Below, piece after piece: positions 24,380-31,867 of a stretch of DNA of 64,000 nucleotides. The position numbers and the translations under genes are program-made. The first letter of the stretch is position 1. Each line of letters starts with the position of its first letter. The notes under the pieces are model-generated. The model was not told the origin of the DNA. It searched no databases and saw nothing but the letters and a program-made list of their open reading frames with translations. Source of the DNA: Clavibacter sp. B3I6 (GTDB taxonomy: Bacteria; Actinomycetota; Actinomycetes; Actinomycetales; Microbacteriaceae); contig NZ_JAUSYL010000001.1 in NCBI RefSeq assembly GCF_030816895.1, forward strand, positions 2,790,001 through 2,854,000, written 5' to 3'.

Positions 24380-25957
24380 ATGTCCCGCGGCGAGCCCTTC
24401 TACATCACCACGCCGATCTTCTACGTGAACGACGTCCCGCACATCGGGCACGCGTACACGGAGGTCGCCGCCGACGTCCTCGCCCGCTGGCACCGCCAGC
24501 GCGGCGACGACACCTGGTTCCTCACGGGCACCGACGAGCACGGGCAGAAGATCCTCCGCACCGCCACGGCGCACGACACGACCCCGCAGGCCTGGGCCGA
24601 CCGCCTCGTCACCGAGAGCTGGCAGCCGCTGCTGAAGGCCGTCGACATCTCCAACGACGACTTCATCCGCACCACGGACGCCCGCCACGAGGAGAGCGTC
24701 AAGATCTTCCTGCAGCGCCTCCACGACGCCGGGTTCATCTACACGGGCGAGTACAAGGGCTACTACTGCGTCGGCTGCGAGGAGTACAAGCAGCCCTCCG
24801 ACCTCCTCGAGGGCACGGGTCCGTTCGAGGGCCAGCTGGTCTGCGCCATCCACTCCAAGCCCGTCGAGCTGCTGGAGGAGAAGAACTACTTCTTCCGCAT
24901 GAGCGACTTCGGCGAGCGCCTCCTCGCGTTCTACGAGGAGCGCCCCGACTTCATCCAGCCCGAGAGCGCCCGGAACGAGATCCTGTCGTTCGTGCGCCGG
25001 GGCCTCGAGGACCTCTCCATCTCGCGCTCCAGCTTCGACTGGGGCATCCCGATCCCGTGGGACGAGAGCCACGTGGTCTACGTGTGGTTCGAGGCGCTCA
25101 TGAACTACGTCACGGCCATCGGCTACGGCGTGGACGACGAGCGGTTCCAGCGCCGCTGGCCCGCCACGCACCTCGTCGGCAAGGACATCCTCCGGTTCCA
25201 CGCGGTCATCTGGCCCGCCATGCTCATGGCCCTCGGCGAGGAGCCGCCCCGCCGCGTCTTCGGCCACGGCTGGCTGCTCGTCGGCGGCGAGAAGATGTCG
25301 AAGTCGAAGCTCACGGGCATCGTGCCGCAGACCATCACCGACACCTTCGGCATCGACGCGTTCCGCTACTACTTCATGCGCGCCTTCGCCTTCGGGCAGG
25401 ACGGCTCCTTCAGCTGGGAGGACCTGAGCGCCCGCTACCAGGCGGAGCTCGCCAACGGCTTCGGCAACCTCTCCTCCCGCGTGATCGCCATGGTCGGCCG
25501 GTACTTCGAGGGCCGCGTCCCCGAGGCGCACGAGCTCACCGAGGCCGACGAGCGCGTGCTGTCGGTCGCGCGCGCCGCCGCCTCCACCGCGGACGACGCC
25601 ATCGAGCGGCTCGCCATCCACGAGGCGCTGGCCGCCGTGTGGACCCTGGTCGACGAGCTCAACGGCTACATCACGAGCCAGGAGCCGTGGGCGCTGGCGA
25701 AGAAGGACGCGGACCGCGCGCGCCTCGAGACCGTGCTGCACACGGCGGTCCGCGGCCTCGGCACGCTCGCCGTGCTGCTCGCGCCCGTGCTGCCCGGCGC
25801 CACCGCCAAGCTCTGGACCGCCCTCGGCGGCGACGGCACGGTGGGCCAGCAGCGCATCGACCTCGCCGACGAGTGGACCGGATCCGGCGTCGTCACCCCG
25901 CTCGAGGCGCCGCTGTTCCCGCGCATCGAGCAGGAGCCCACCGCCGCCACCGCGTGA
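24380..25957 (+). CDS. metG: Methionine--tRNA ligase
   Basis: The 525-residue class I synthetase charges tRNA-Met. The HIGH signature appears as PHIGHAYTE (near residue 19), a zinc-knuckle region with CVGCEEYKQP near 130, LYVWF-like VVYVWFEALMNY near 235, and the KMSKS loop as EKMSKSKLTG near 305. The length fits the short MetG type lacking a C-terminal tRNA-binding domain. ATG 24380 gives the conserved FYITTPIFYVN near the start. Upstream of tatD, rsmA and ispE in the usual actinobacterial order; a strong hairpin follows. Confidence 0.96.
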   Translation: MSRGEPFYITTPIFYVNDVPHIGHAYTEVAADVLARWHRQRGDDTWFLTGTDEHGQKILRTATAHDTTPQAWADRLVTESWQPLLKAVDISNDDFIRTTDARHEESVKIFLQRLHDAGFIYTGEYKGYYCVGCEEYKQPSDLLEGTGPFEGQLVCAIHSKPVELLEEKNYFFRMSDFGERLLAFYEERPDFIQPESARNEILSFVRRGLEDLSISRSSFDWGIPIPWDESHVVYVWFEALMNYVTAIGYGVDDERFQRRWPATHLVGKDILRFHAVIWPAMLMALGEEPPRRVFGHGWLLVGGEKMSKSKLTGIVPQTITDTFGIDAFRYYFMRAFAFGQDGSFSWEDLSARYQAELANGFGNLSSRVIAMVGRYFEGRVPEAHELTEADERVLSVARAAASTADDAIERLAIHEALAAVWTLVDELNGYITSQEPWALAKKDADRARLETVLHTAVRGLGTLAVLLAPVLPGATAKLWTALGGDGTVGQQRIDLADEWTGSGVVTPLEAPLFPRIEQEPTAATA

Positions 25958-25963
25958 CGTCCC

Positions 25964-25993
25964 GGGTGCCGCGCCCCGCCGGGCGCGGCACCC
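25964..25993 (+). terminator. Strong hairpin terminator after metG
   Basis: A perfect 13-pair stem with a four-base CGCC loop: GGGTGCCGCGCCC at 25964-25976 and its complement at 25981-25993, six bases after the metG stop. There is no T tract, as usual in very GC-rich genomes. Confidence 0.7.
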
Positions 25994-26002
25994 TCCCGTC
26001 GG

Positions 26003-26008
26003 TAGAGT
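26003..26008 (+). promoter_or_regulatory. -10 element, leaderless start of tatD
   Basis: TAGAGT followed by seven bases and ATG 26016. It directly follows the metG terminator, so the tatD-rsmA pair probably has its own promoter. Confidence 0.5.
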
Positions 26009-26015
26009 GAGCGCG

Positions 26016-26966
26016 ATGTCCGATTCGAACTACGTGCGCCAGCGCGACACCACCGCGGTCCACGGCCAGACGCGCGACCTCACGTACCCGCCGCTGCCCG
26101 AGGCGCTCACGGTCCCCGTCTACGACAACCACACGCACCTCGAGATCGCGGACGGCGAGTCGCCCATCGACTTCACCGAGCACCTCGACCGGGCGAGCTC
26201 GGTCGGCGTCCGCGGCGTGATCCAGGTGGGCGGCGACCTCGAGACGTCCCGCTGGTCGGCCGAGACCGCCGCGCACGAGCCGCGCATGCTCGCCGCCGTC
26301 GCGATCCACCCGAACGAGGCCCCGGCCTACGAGGAGGCGGGCACGCTCGACGACGCGCTCGCCGAGATCCACGAGCTGGCCGGCCGCCCGCGCGTGCGCG
26401 CCGTCGGCGAGACCGGCCTCGACTTCTTCCGCACGGGGGAGGACGGCCGCGCCGCCCAGCAGCGCTCGTTCGAGGAGCACATCCGGATCGCGAAGGAGCG
26501 CGGCATCGCGCTGCAGATCCACGACCGCGACGCGCACGACGAGGTCGTCGCCACGCTGCTGCGCGTCGGGGCCCCCGAGCGCACCGTCTTCCACTGCTTC
26601 TCCGGCGACGAGGACCTCGCCCGCATCTGCGCCGAGAACGGCTGGTACATGTCCTTCTCCGGCACGGTCACCTTCAAGAACGCGCACGACCTCCGCGAGG
26701 CGCTCGCGTTCGCGCCGCGCTCGCTCCTGCTCGTGGAGACGGACGCGCCGTTCCTCACGCCCGTGCCGTTCCGGGGCCGCCCGAACGCCCCGTACCTCAT
26801 CCCGCACACGCTGCGGGCGATGGCGGCGCACCTCGGCACCGACGTGTCGATGCTCGCCGCGCAGATCTCCTCCAACACCGAGCTCGTCTACGGCCGCTGG
26901 GACGACGAGCCCGTCACGTCGCCGTCGAAGGACCCCGCCGAGATCGACCCGGCGGGTCGCGCGTGA
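26016..26966 (+). CDS. tatD: TatD-family metal-dependent hydrolase (DNase)
   Basis: The 316-residue TIM-barrel amidohydrolase-type protein has metal ligands in YDNHTHLEIAD (HxH near residue 38), Glu in AVGETGLDFFR (near 135), His in LQIHDRDAHDE and FHCFSGDE, and Asp in LVETDAPFLTP. TatD proteins are Mg-dependent 3'-5' exonucleases involved in DNA quality control. The HxH is preceded by an unusual ~35-residue N-terminal extension. Its stop overlaps the GTG of rsmA. Confidence 0.92.
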   Translation: MSDSNYVRQRDTTAVHGQTRDLTYPPLPEALTVPVYDNHTHLEIADGESPIDFTEHLDRASSVGVRGVIQVGGDLETSRWSAETAAHEPRMLAAVAIHPNEAPAYEEAGTLDDALAEIHELAGRPRVRAVGETGLDFFRTGEDGRAAQQRSFEEHIRIAKERGIALQIHDRDAHDEVVATLLRVGAPERTVFHCFSGDEDLARICAENGWYMSFSGTVTFKNAHDLREALAFAPRSLLLVETDAPFLTPVPFRGRPNAPYLIPHTLRAMAAHLGTDVSMLAAQISSNTELVYGRWDDEPVTSPSKDPAEIDPAGRA

Positions 26967-27886
26967 GCGACGAGGCGTCGACCGCGCCCGCAGCCGCCGC
27001 GCCGAACGCCGCACCGGCCACCCTGCTCGGCCCCGCGGAGATCCGCGACCTCGCCGAGCTCCTCGGCGTCGCGCCCACCAAGAAGCTCGGCCAGAACTTC
27101 GTCATCGACGCCAACACCGTGCGCCGCATCGTGCGGGTCGCGGGCGTCACGGCGGGCACGCACGTGGTCGAGGTCGGGCCCGGGCTGGGATCGCTCACCC
27201 TCGGCCTCCTCGAGACGGGCGCGAGCGTCGTCGCGGTGGAGATCGACGGCCGGCTCGCCGAGCAGCTGCCGATCACCGTCGCCCTCTACCAGCCGGACGC
27301 CGACCTCACCGTCGTGCACGAGGACGCGCTGCGCGTCGCCGAGCTGCCCGGGGATCCGACCGCGCTCGTCGCGAACCTGCCCTACAACGTGTCCGTGCCC
27401 GTGCTGCTGCACCTGCTCGAGCACTTCGCCGCCATCCGCACGGGCGTGGTCATGGTCCAGGCCGAGGTCGGGCACCGCATCGCCGCGGCGCCCGGATCCA
27501 AGGTGTATGGATCGCCGAGCGTCAAGGCCGCCTGGTACGGCGCGTGGCGCACGGCCGGCCAGGTCAGCCGCCAGGTGTTCTGGCCGGTGCCGAACGTCGA
27601 CTCCGTGCTCGTCGCGTTCGAGCGCCACGCGGAGCCCTTCGCGTCCGAGGCGCTGCGCGTGCGCACCTTCCGGATCGTGGACGCGGCCTTCCAGCAGCGC
27701 CGCAAGATGCTCCGCCAGGCGCTCGCCGAGCTGCTCGGCGGGAGCGAGGCGGCGTCCGCGCTCCTCGAGGCCGGAGGGGTGGCCCCCACTTCGCGGGGCG
27801 AGCAGCTGAGCGTCCACGACTACCTCCGCGTGGCGCTCGCCTGGGCCGATCGGGACGCGGACGGAGCGCCTCCCCGCCTCCGCTAG
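26963..27886 (+). CDS. rsmA: 16S rRNA (adenine(1518)-N6/adenine(1519)-N6)-dimethyltransferase
   Basis: The 307-residue SAM-dependent Rossmann methyltransferase dimethylates two adenines near the 3' end of 16S rRNA. LGQNFVIDANTVRRI (near 44), the SAM motif VVEVGPGLGSLTLGLLE (near 70) and the catalytic NLPYNVSVPVLLHLL (near 137) are clear, with a basic C-terminal domain. GTG 26963 overlaps the tatD stop. The TAG stop lies inside the -10 element of ispE, so that promoter is embedded in the gene end. Confidence 0.96.
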   Translation: MSDEASTAPAAAAPNAAPATLLGPAEIRDLAELLGVAPTKKLGQNFVIDANTVRRIVRVAGVTAGTHVVEVGPGLGSLTLGLLETGASVVAVEIDGRLAEQLPITVALYQPDADLTVVHEDALRVAELPGDPTALVANLPYNVSVPVLLHLLEHFAAIRTGVVMVQAEVGHRIAAAPGSKVYGSPSVKAAWYGAWRTAGQVSRQVFWPVPNVDSVLVAFERHAEPFASEALRVRTFRIVDAAFQQRRKMLRQALAELLGGSEAASALLEAGGVAPTSRGEQLSVHDYLRVALAWADRDADGAPPRLR

Positions 27887-27889
27887 GTT
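27884..27889 (+). promoter_or_regulatory. -10 element, leaderless start of ispE
   Basis: TAGGTT, whose first three bases are the rsmA stop codon, is followed by seven bases and ATG 27897. Confidence 0.5.
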
Positions 27890-27896
27890 GGAGCAC

Positions 27897-28835
27897 ATGA
27901 CCTCCGCGGCCACCACCTCCGACGTGGTGCATGCGCGGGCTCCGGGCAAGATCAACGTCTCCCTCACGGTGGGCGCCCTCCAGGAGGACGGCTACCACGA
28001 CGTCGCCACCGCCTACCAGGCCGTGAGCCTCTACGAGGACGTGTGGGCCACCCGGTCCGACGGCTTCTCGGTCGAGTTCGGCGGGTCCATCGACACGTCG
28101 CACCTCACCACCGGCGCCGACAACCTGGCCATCCGCGCCGCCCGCCTCCTCGCCCGCGCCACGGGCTACCGCGGCGGCGTGCACCTGCGGATCGAGAAGC
28201 ACGTGCCCATCGCGGGCGGCATGGGCGGCGGATCCGCGGACGCCGCGGCCACCCTCCTCGCCTGCGACGCCCTCTGGGGCACCGAGCGCACGCGCGACCA
28301 GCTGCTCGCCCTCGGCGCGGAGCTCGGGGCCGACGTCCCGTTCGCGCTCGCGGGCGGCACCGCCATCGGCACGGGCCGCGGCGACCGCCTGAGCCCCGCG
28401 CTCGCCAAGGGCACCTTCCAGTGGGTGCTCGCCATCGCCGAGTTCGGCGTCTCCACGCCCGACGTCTACGGCGAGCTCGACAAGCACCGCGAGCGGCACG
28501 CGCAGGACATCTTCCCGGCGCAGCAGATCCCGCAGGTCGACTCGGGCGTGCTGCAGGCGCTCCGGGCGGGGGATCCGCACATGCTCGCCGAGGTCCTCCA
28601 TAACGACCTCCAGGCGCCCGCGCTCCACCTCGCGCCCGGGCTCGGCGAGGTGCTGCAGCTCGGCGAGGAGAACGGCGCGCTCGCGGGCATCGTCTCGGGA
28701 TCCGGCCCCACGGTCGCGTTCCTCGCGGCCGACCTCGACAGCGCGCTCGAGCTGCAGATCGCCCTGAGCGCCGCCCGCCTCACGGTCATCCGGGCCACCG
28801 GGCCCGTGCACGGCGCGCGCATCATCACCGGCTGA
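27897..28835 (+). CDS. ispE: 4-(cytidine 5'-diphospho)-2-C-methyl-D-erythritol kinase
   Basis: The 312-residue GHMP kinase phosphorylates CDP-methylerythritol in the non-mevalonate isoprenoid pathway. It begins with RAPGKINVSLTVG, has the DGYHDVATAYQAVSL substrate segment near 35, the ATP-binding PIAGGMGGGSADAAATL near 105, the catalytic Asp region GADVPFALAGGTA and the C-terminal GIVSGSGPTVAFL. ATG 27897 is preferred over an upstream TTG because it sits at leaderless spacing from TAGGTT. Position after rsmA is the conserved order. Confidence 0.96.
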   Translation: MTSAATTSDVVHARAPGKINVSLTVGALQEDGYHDVATAYQAVSLYEDVWATRSDGFSVEFGGSIDTSHLTTGADNLAIRAARLLARATGYRGGVHLRIEKHVPIAGGMGGGSADAAATLLACDALWGTERTRDQLLALGAELGADVPFALAGGTAIGTGRGDRLSPALAKGTFQWVLAIAEFGVSTPDVYGELDKHRERHAQDIFPAQQIPQVDSGVLQALRAGDPHMLAEVLHNDLQAPALHLAPGLGEVLQLGEENGALAGIVSGSGPTVAFLAADLDSALELQIALSAARLTVIRATGPVHGARIITG

Positions 28836-28866
28836 CCCGGGCACGGCGCGCCGCCCCGGCGGACGG

Positions 28867-29436
28867 TCAGCTCACGACGACGCGCGTGAAGACGACCGCG
28901 TCGACGTCGCTGGCGTTCGCGTAGGCGTACGGCCGGGCCGTGGAGAAGGCGACGTGCTGCCCCACGGCCAACGGCACGACGTCGTCCGCGCCGCGCTCGA
29001 GGAGGAGCGTGCCCGCCGTGACGAGGAGGATCTCGTGCCAGCCCTCCGGGTCGGGCTGCGCGTCGTAGCGCTCGCCCGGGCCGAGGGACCAGGTCCAGAG
29101 CTGCGCCTCCGCCCGGGCCGGGACCGACGACATCAGCACCGCGACGCTGGCGGGGTGGCGTCCGCGCCAGGCGACCTCGTCGATGGCCGCGGGCGAGGCG
29201 CCGGGCGCGGAGACGAGGGCGGTGAAGGTCGTGCCGAGGGCCTCCGCGAGGCGGTCGAGCCCGATGAGGCTGATGTTCGCCTCTCCCGCCTCGACCATGA
29301 CGATCGTGCGGCGGCTGATCCCAGACCGCTCGGCGAGCGCCGCCTGGCTCATCCCCGCGGCGTGGCGGACGCGACGGAGGTTGCCGCCCACGTGGACGAG
29401 GACGGCGGTCGACGGCGACGGTGGCATGTGCGACAT
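28867..29436 (-). CDS. XRE-family HTH regulator with C-terminal cupin domain
   Basis: The 189-residue protein has a helix-turn-helix at about residues 15-70 (LRRVRHAAGMSQAALAERSG, then ISRRTIVMVEAGEANISLIG) and a cupin barrel at about 105-185 with LGPGERYDAQPDPEGWHEIL and a second histidine in GQHVAFST. Such XRE-cupin proteins sense a small ligand or metal. It is divergent from the EamA gene at 29459, and its ATG (29434-29436) is the first three bases of a perfect 28-base palindrome whose other end is the EamA ATG. The longer frame upstream is antisense to EamA. Confidence 0.88.
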   Translation of the reverse strand: MSHMPPSPSTAVLVHVGGNLRRVRHAAGMSQAALAERSGISRRTIVMVEAGEANISLIGLDRLAEALGTTFTALVSAPGASPAAIDEVAWRGRHPASVAVLMSSVPARAEAQLWTWSLGPGERYDAQPDPEGWHEILLVTAGTLLLERGADDVVPLAVGQHVAFSTARPYAYANASDVDAVVFTRVVVS

Positions 29437-29461
29437 CCTGCACCATAGAGTGTGCAGGATG
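29434..29461. promoter_or_regulatory. Perfect palindromic operator containing both divergent start codons
   Basis: CATCCTGCAC (29434-29443), eight bases CATAGAGT, then GTGCAGGATG (29452-29461). The first CAT is the complement of the XRE start codon and the last ATG is the EamA start codon. TAGAGT (29446-29451) is the EamA -10, seven bases before its ATG. A dimeric repressor bound here would cover both promoters and both starts. Confidence 0.65.
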
Positions 29462-30391
29462 TTGCGCATTCCTCTGCCGCGAGCGATCCGGCCCTCCCGC
29501 CCCGAGTGGGCCCTCATCGGCATCACGGCGATCTGGGGCGGCACGTTCCTCGCGGTGCACGTGGCGATGGAGCACAGCGGGCCGCTCTTCTTCGTGGGGC
29601 TCCGCTTCCTCGCGGCGGGCCTCATCAGCGCGGTCGTCTTCCGACGGGCGCTCCGCGGGATGCGCCGGGTCGACCTCGGGGCCGGCGCCGCGATCGGCCT
29701 GATGATCTTCCTCGGCTACGGCCTGCAGACGTACGGGCTGCAGACGATCCCGAGCAGCACCTCCGCCTTCATCACCGCGCTCTACGTGCCGCTCGTGCCG
29801 CTGCTCCAGTGGGCCGCGTTCCGGAAGCGGCCGAGCGCGCTCGCGCTGGTCGGCGTCGCGCTCGCCTTCGTGGGGCTGCTGCTCGTCGCCGGTCCGCAGG
29901 AGGGCGTGGCGCTCGGGGCGGGGGAGCTGGCGACGCTCGTGAGCACGCTGCCCATCGCGGCCGAGATAATCCTCATCGGCCTGTTCGCGGGCCGCGTGGA
30001 CGTCGGCCGGGTGACCGTGGTGCAGCTCCTCGTCGCCGGGCTGCTGTCCCTCGCGTGCATGCCCGTGGCCGGCGAGGCGATCCCGGCTTTCTCCTGGGTG
30101 TGGCTCGTGGCGGCGCTGGCGCTGGGCGCGAGCAGCTGCCTCATCCAGGTCACGATGAACTGGGCCCAGCGCTCCGTCTCGCCCACGCGGGCCACCATCA
30201 TCTACGCGGGCGAGCCGGTGTGGGCGGGGGTCGTGGGCCGTGTGGCGGGCGAGCGGCTGCCGGCGCTGGCGATCCTCGGGGCGGCGCTCATCGTCGCCGG
30301 CACGCTGGTCAGCGAGCTGAAGCCGCGGGCGGGGCGGGAGCCCGACGCGGCGCCGCTCGCGGAGGGCGGGGACCCGCGGGCCGTCGGCTGA
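29459..30391 (+). CDS. EamA/DMT-family membrane transporter
   Basis: The 310-residue protein has ten hydrophobic segments in two five-helix repeats. It begins after a short basic leader with EWALIGITAIWGGTFLAVHV and contains FFVGLRFLAAGLISA, GLQTIPSSTSAFITAL, and in the second half TRATIIYAGEPVWAGVVGRV, all typical of YedA/RhaT-like exporters. Substrate unknown. ATG 29459 lies at leaderless spacing behind TAGAGT and within the operator, which fixes the start against longer frames. Convergent with a CGNR gene 12 bases away. Confidence 0.88.
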   Translation: MLRIPLPRAIRPSRPEWALIGITAIWGGTFLAVHVAMEHSGPLFFVGLRFLAAGLISAVVFRRALRGMRRVDLGAGAAIGLMIFLGYGLQTYGLQTIPSSTSAFITALYVPLVPLLQWAAFRKRPSALALVGVALAFVGLLLVAGPQEGVALGAGELATLVSTLPIAAEIILIGLFAGRVDVGRVTVVQLLVAGLLSLACMPVAGEAIPAFSWVWLVAALALGASSCLIQVTMNWAQRSVSPTRATIIYAGEPVWAGVVGRVAGERLPALAILGAALIVAGTLVSELKPRAGREPDAAPLAEGGDPRAVG

Positions 30392-30403
30392 CGACCGCTC
30401 GGC

Positions 30404-30946
30404 TCAGCGCGTCCGCCGGGCGTGCGCGCGGGCCTTCATCCGGTTGCCGCAGGTGGCCATGGAGCACCACCTGGCGGTGCCCGGGCGGCTGCGGTCGAGG
30501 AGGAACAGCTCGCACTCGTCGTTCGCGCACGGGCGGAGGCGGCCGGGCAGACGGGCGGTGACGCTCGACCACGCGAGCACGGCCTCCACCGGGAGCCGGT
30601 CGTCGCGGGACGCAAAGAGCTCCCAGTCCACGCCCTCGGCGGTCACGCGGGGTGTGCGCACGACGCCGGCGACGACGGCTGCGAGGTCGGCGACGGCGTC
30701 CGGAGCGGCGGCGTCCCCGCGCACGACGGCCTGGATCGCGTCACGGGCGCGGCGGAGCCGGTCTAGCTCGGCGGCGGTGCCGGTGCCGCCCCAGGTGCGG
30801 GCGAGCTGGCGGCCGGATGCGCCGTCGAGCCGGTCGTCGCGCCGGCCGTCGACCACCGGCGCGCTGTTCAGCACCGCCAGCAGCAGCTCCTCGTCGCGGT
30901 CCACCGCTCCTCGATCCTCCGCGCCCGGGTGGCGCGATGGATCCAT
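30404..30946 (-). CDS. CGNR zinc finger domain protein (second copy type)
   Basis: The 180-residue protein has an N-terminal ABATE-like helical region with LLLAVLNSAPVVDG and a C-terminal zinc finger with RPCANDECELFLLDRSRPG and RWCSMATCGNRMKARAHARR. It shares the architecture of the gene at 5265-5825 but differs in sequence throughout, so the two are paralogues, not a recent duplication. It is divergent from the alpha/beta hydrolase at 30991, which is a more likely target than the convergent EamA gene. Confidence 0.78.
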   Translation of the reverse strand: MDPSRHPGAEDRGAVDRDEELLLAVLNSAPVVDGRRDDRLDGASGRQLARTWGGTGTAAELDRLRRARDAIQAVVRGDAAAPDAVADLAAVVAGVVRTPRVTAEGVDWELFASRDDRLPVEAVLAWSSVTARLPGRLRPCANDECELFLLDRSRPGTARWCSMATCGNRMKARAHARRTR

Positions 30947-30957
30947 GCTACCGTCCT

Positions 30958-30989
30958 GCTAACCACCAAAACAAGCCGAAGGGGTTAGC
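30958..30989. promoter_or_regulatory. Inverted repeat between divergent CGNR and hydrolase genes
   Basis: GCTAACC (30958-30964) and GGTTAGC (30983-30989) are exact complements 18 bases apart, the second directly before ATG 30991. Candidate operator or translational hairpin. Confidence 0.35.
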
Positions 30990-30990
30990 C

Positions 30991-31851
30991 ATGGCCACCG
31001 TCCACCACCGCACCGTCTCGATCGACGGGCTCGACGTCTTCTGGCGCGAGGCCGGGCCCGCCGACGCGCCCGTGCTCGTGCTCCTGCACGGCTACCCGTC
31101 GAGCTCGCACATGTTCCGGCACCTGATCCCCGCGCTCGCGGGCCGCTTCCGGGTCATCGCGCCGGACCTCGTCGGGTTCGGGCGCTCGTCCGCGCCGTCG
31201 GTCGACGAGTGGCACTACTCGTTCGCCGCGCTCGCCGACGTGGCCGGCCGGTTCCTCGCCGCCGTCGGGGTGACCCGCTACGCGATCTACGTGCAGGACT
31301 ACGGCGCTCCGGTGGGCTGGCGCCTGGCGCTCGCCGACCCCGCGGCCGTCACGGGCGTCATCACGCAGAACGGCAATGCCTACGAGGAGGGCTTCGTCCC
31401 GTCCTTCTGGGACCCGATCTGGGCCGACGCCGCCGAGCGCACGGACGCGACACGCGACGCCCTCCGCCCGGCCCTCGGGCGCGCGGCGGTCGAGTGGCAG
31501 TACACGCACGGCGTCCCGGATCCGACCGCGGTCGACCCCGACGCCTGGGAGCACGACCTCGCGCTGCTCGCCCGCCCGGGCCAGCACGACGTGCAGCTCG
31601 CGCTCTTCCGCGACTACGCGGCCAACCGGGAGCTGTACCCGGCGGTGCACGCGTGGCTGCGGGGGTCCCGCGTGCCGCTGCTCGCCATCTGGGGGCGCAA
31701 CGACGAGATCTTCGCCGCGGCCGGAGCGGAGGCGTTCCGCCAGGACGCGCCGCACGCGCGCATCGAGCTGGTCGACGGCGGGCACTTCCTCCTCGAGTCG
31801 CACCTCGACGACGTGGTCCGGGCGATCGGCGAGTGGCAGGACGCGACGTAG
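30991..31851 (+). CDS. Alpha/beta hydrolase, haloalkane dehalogenase/epoxide hydrolase type
   Basis: The 286-residue protein has the oxyanion HGYPSSSHMF (residues 33-42), an aspartate nucleophile D103 in the elbow YVQDYGAPVGW, an acid in LLAIWGRNDEIF and the catalytic His in DGGHFLLESH. An Asp rather than Ser nucleophile points to dehalogenase or epoxide hydrolase chemistry, but substrate cannot be named. ATG 30991 follows GAAGGGG. The frame continues upstream to 30652 antisense to the CGNR gene; that part is not coding. Confidence 0.85.
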   Translation: MATVHHRTVSIDGLDVFWREAGPADAPVLVLLHGYPSSSHMFRHLIPALAGRFRVIAPDLVGFGRSSAPSVDEWHYSFAALADVAGRFLAAVGVTRYAIYVQDYGAPVGWRLALADPAAVTGVITQNGNAYEEGFVPSFWDPIWADAAERTDATRDALRPALGRAAVEWQYTHGVPDPTAVDPDAWEHDLALLARPGQHDVQLALFRDYAANRELYPAVHAWLRGSRVPLLAIWGRNDEIFAAAGAEAFRQDAPHARIELVDGGHFLLESHLDDVVRAIGEWQDAT

Positions 31852-31867
31852 GGCGTGCTCGGGCCGG

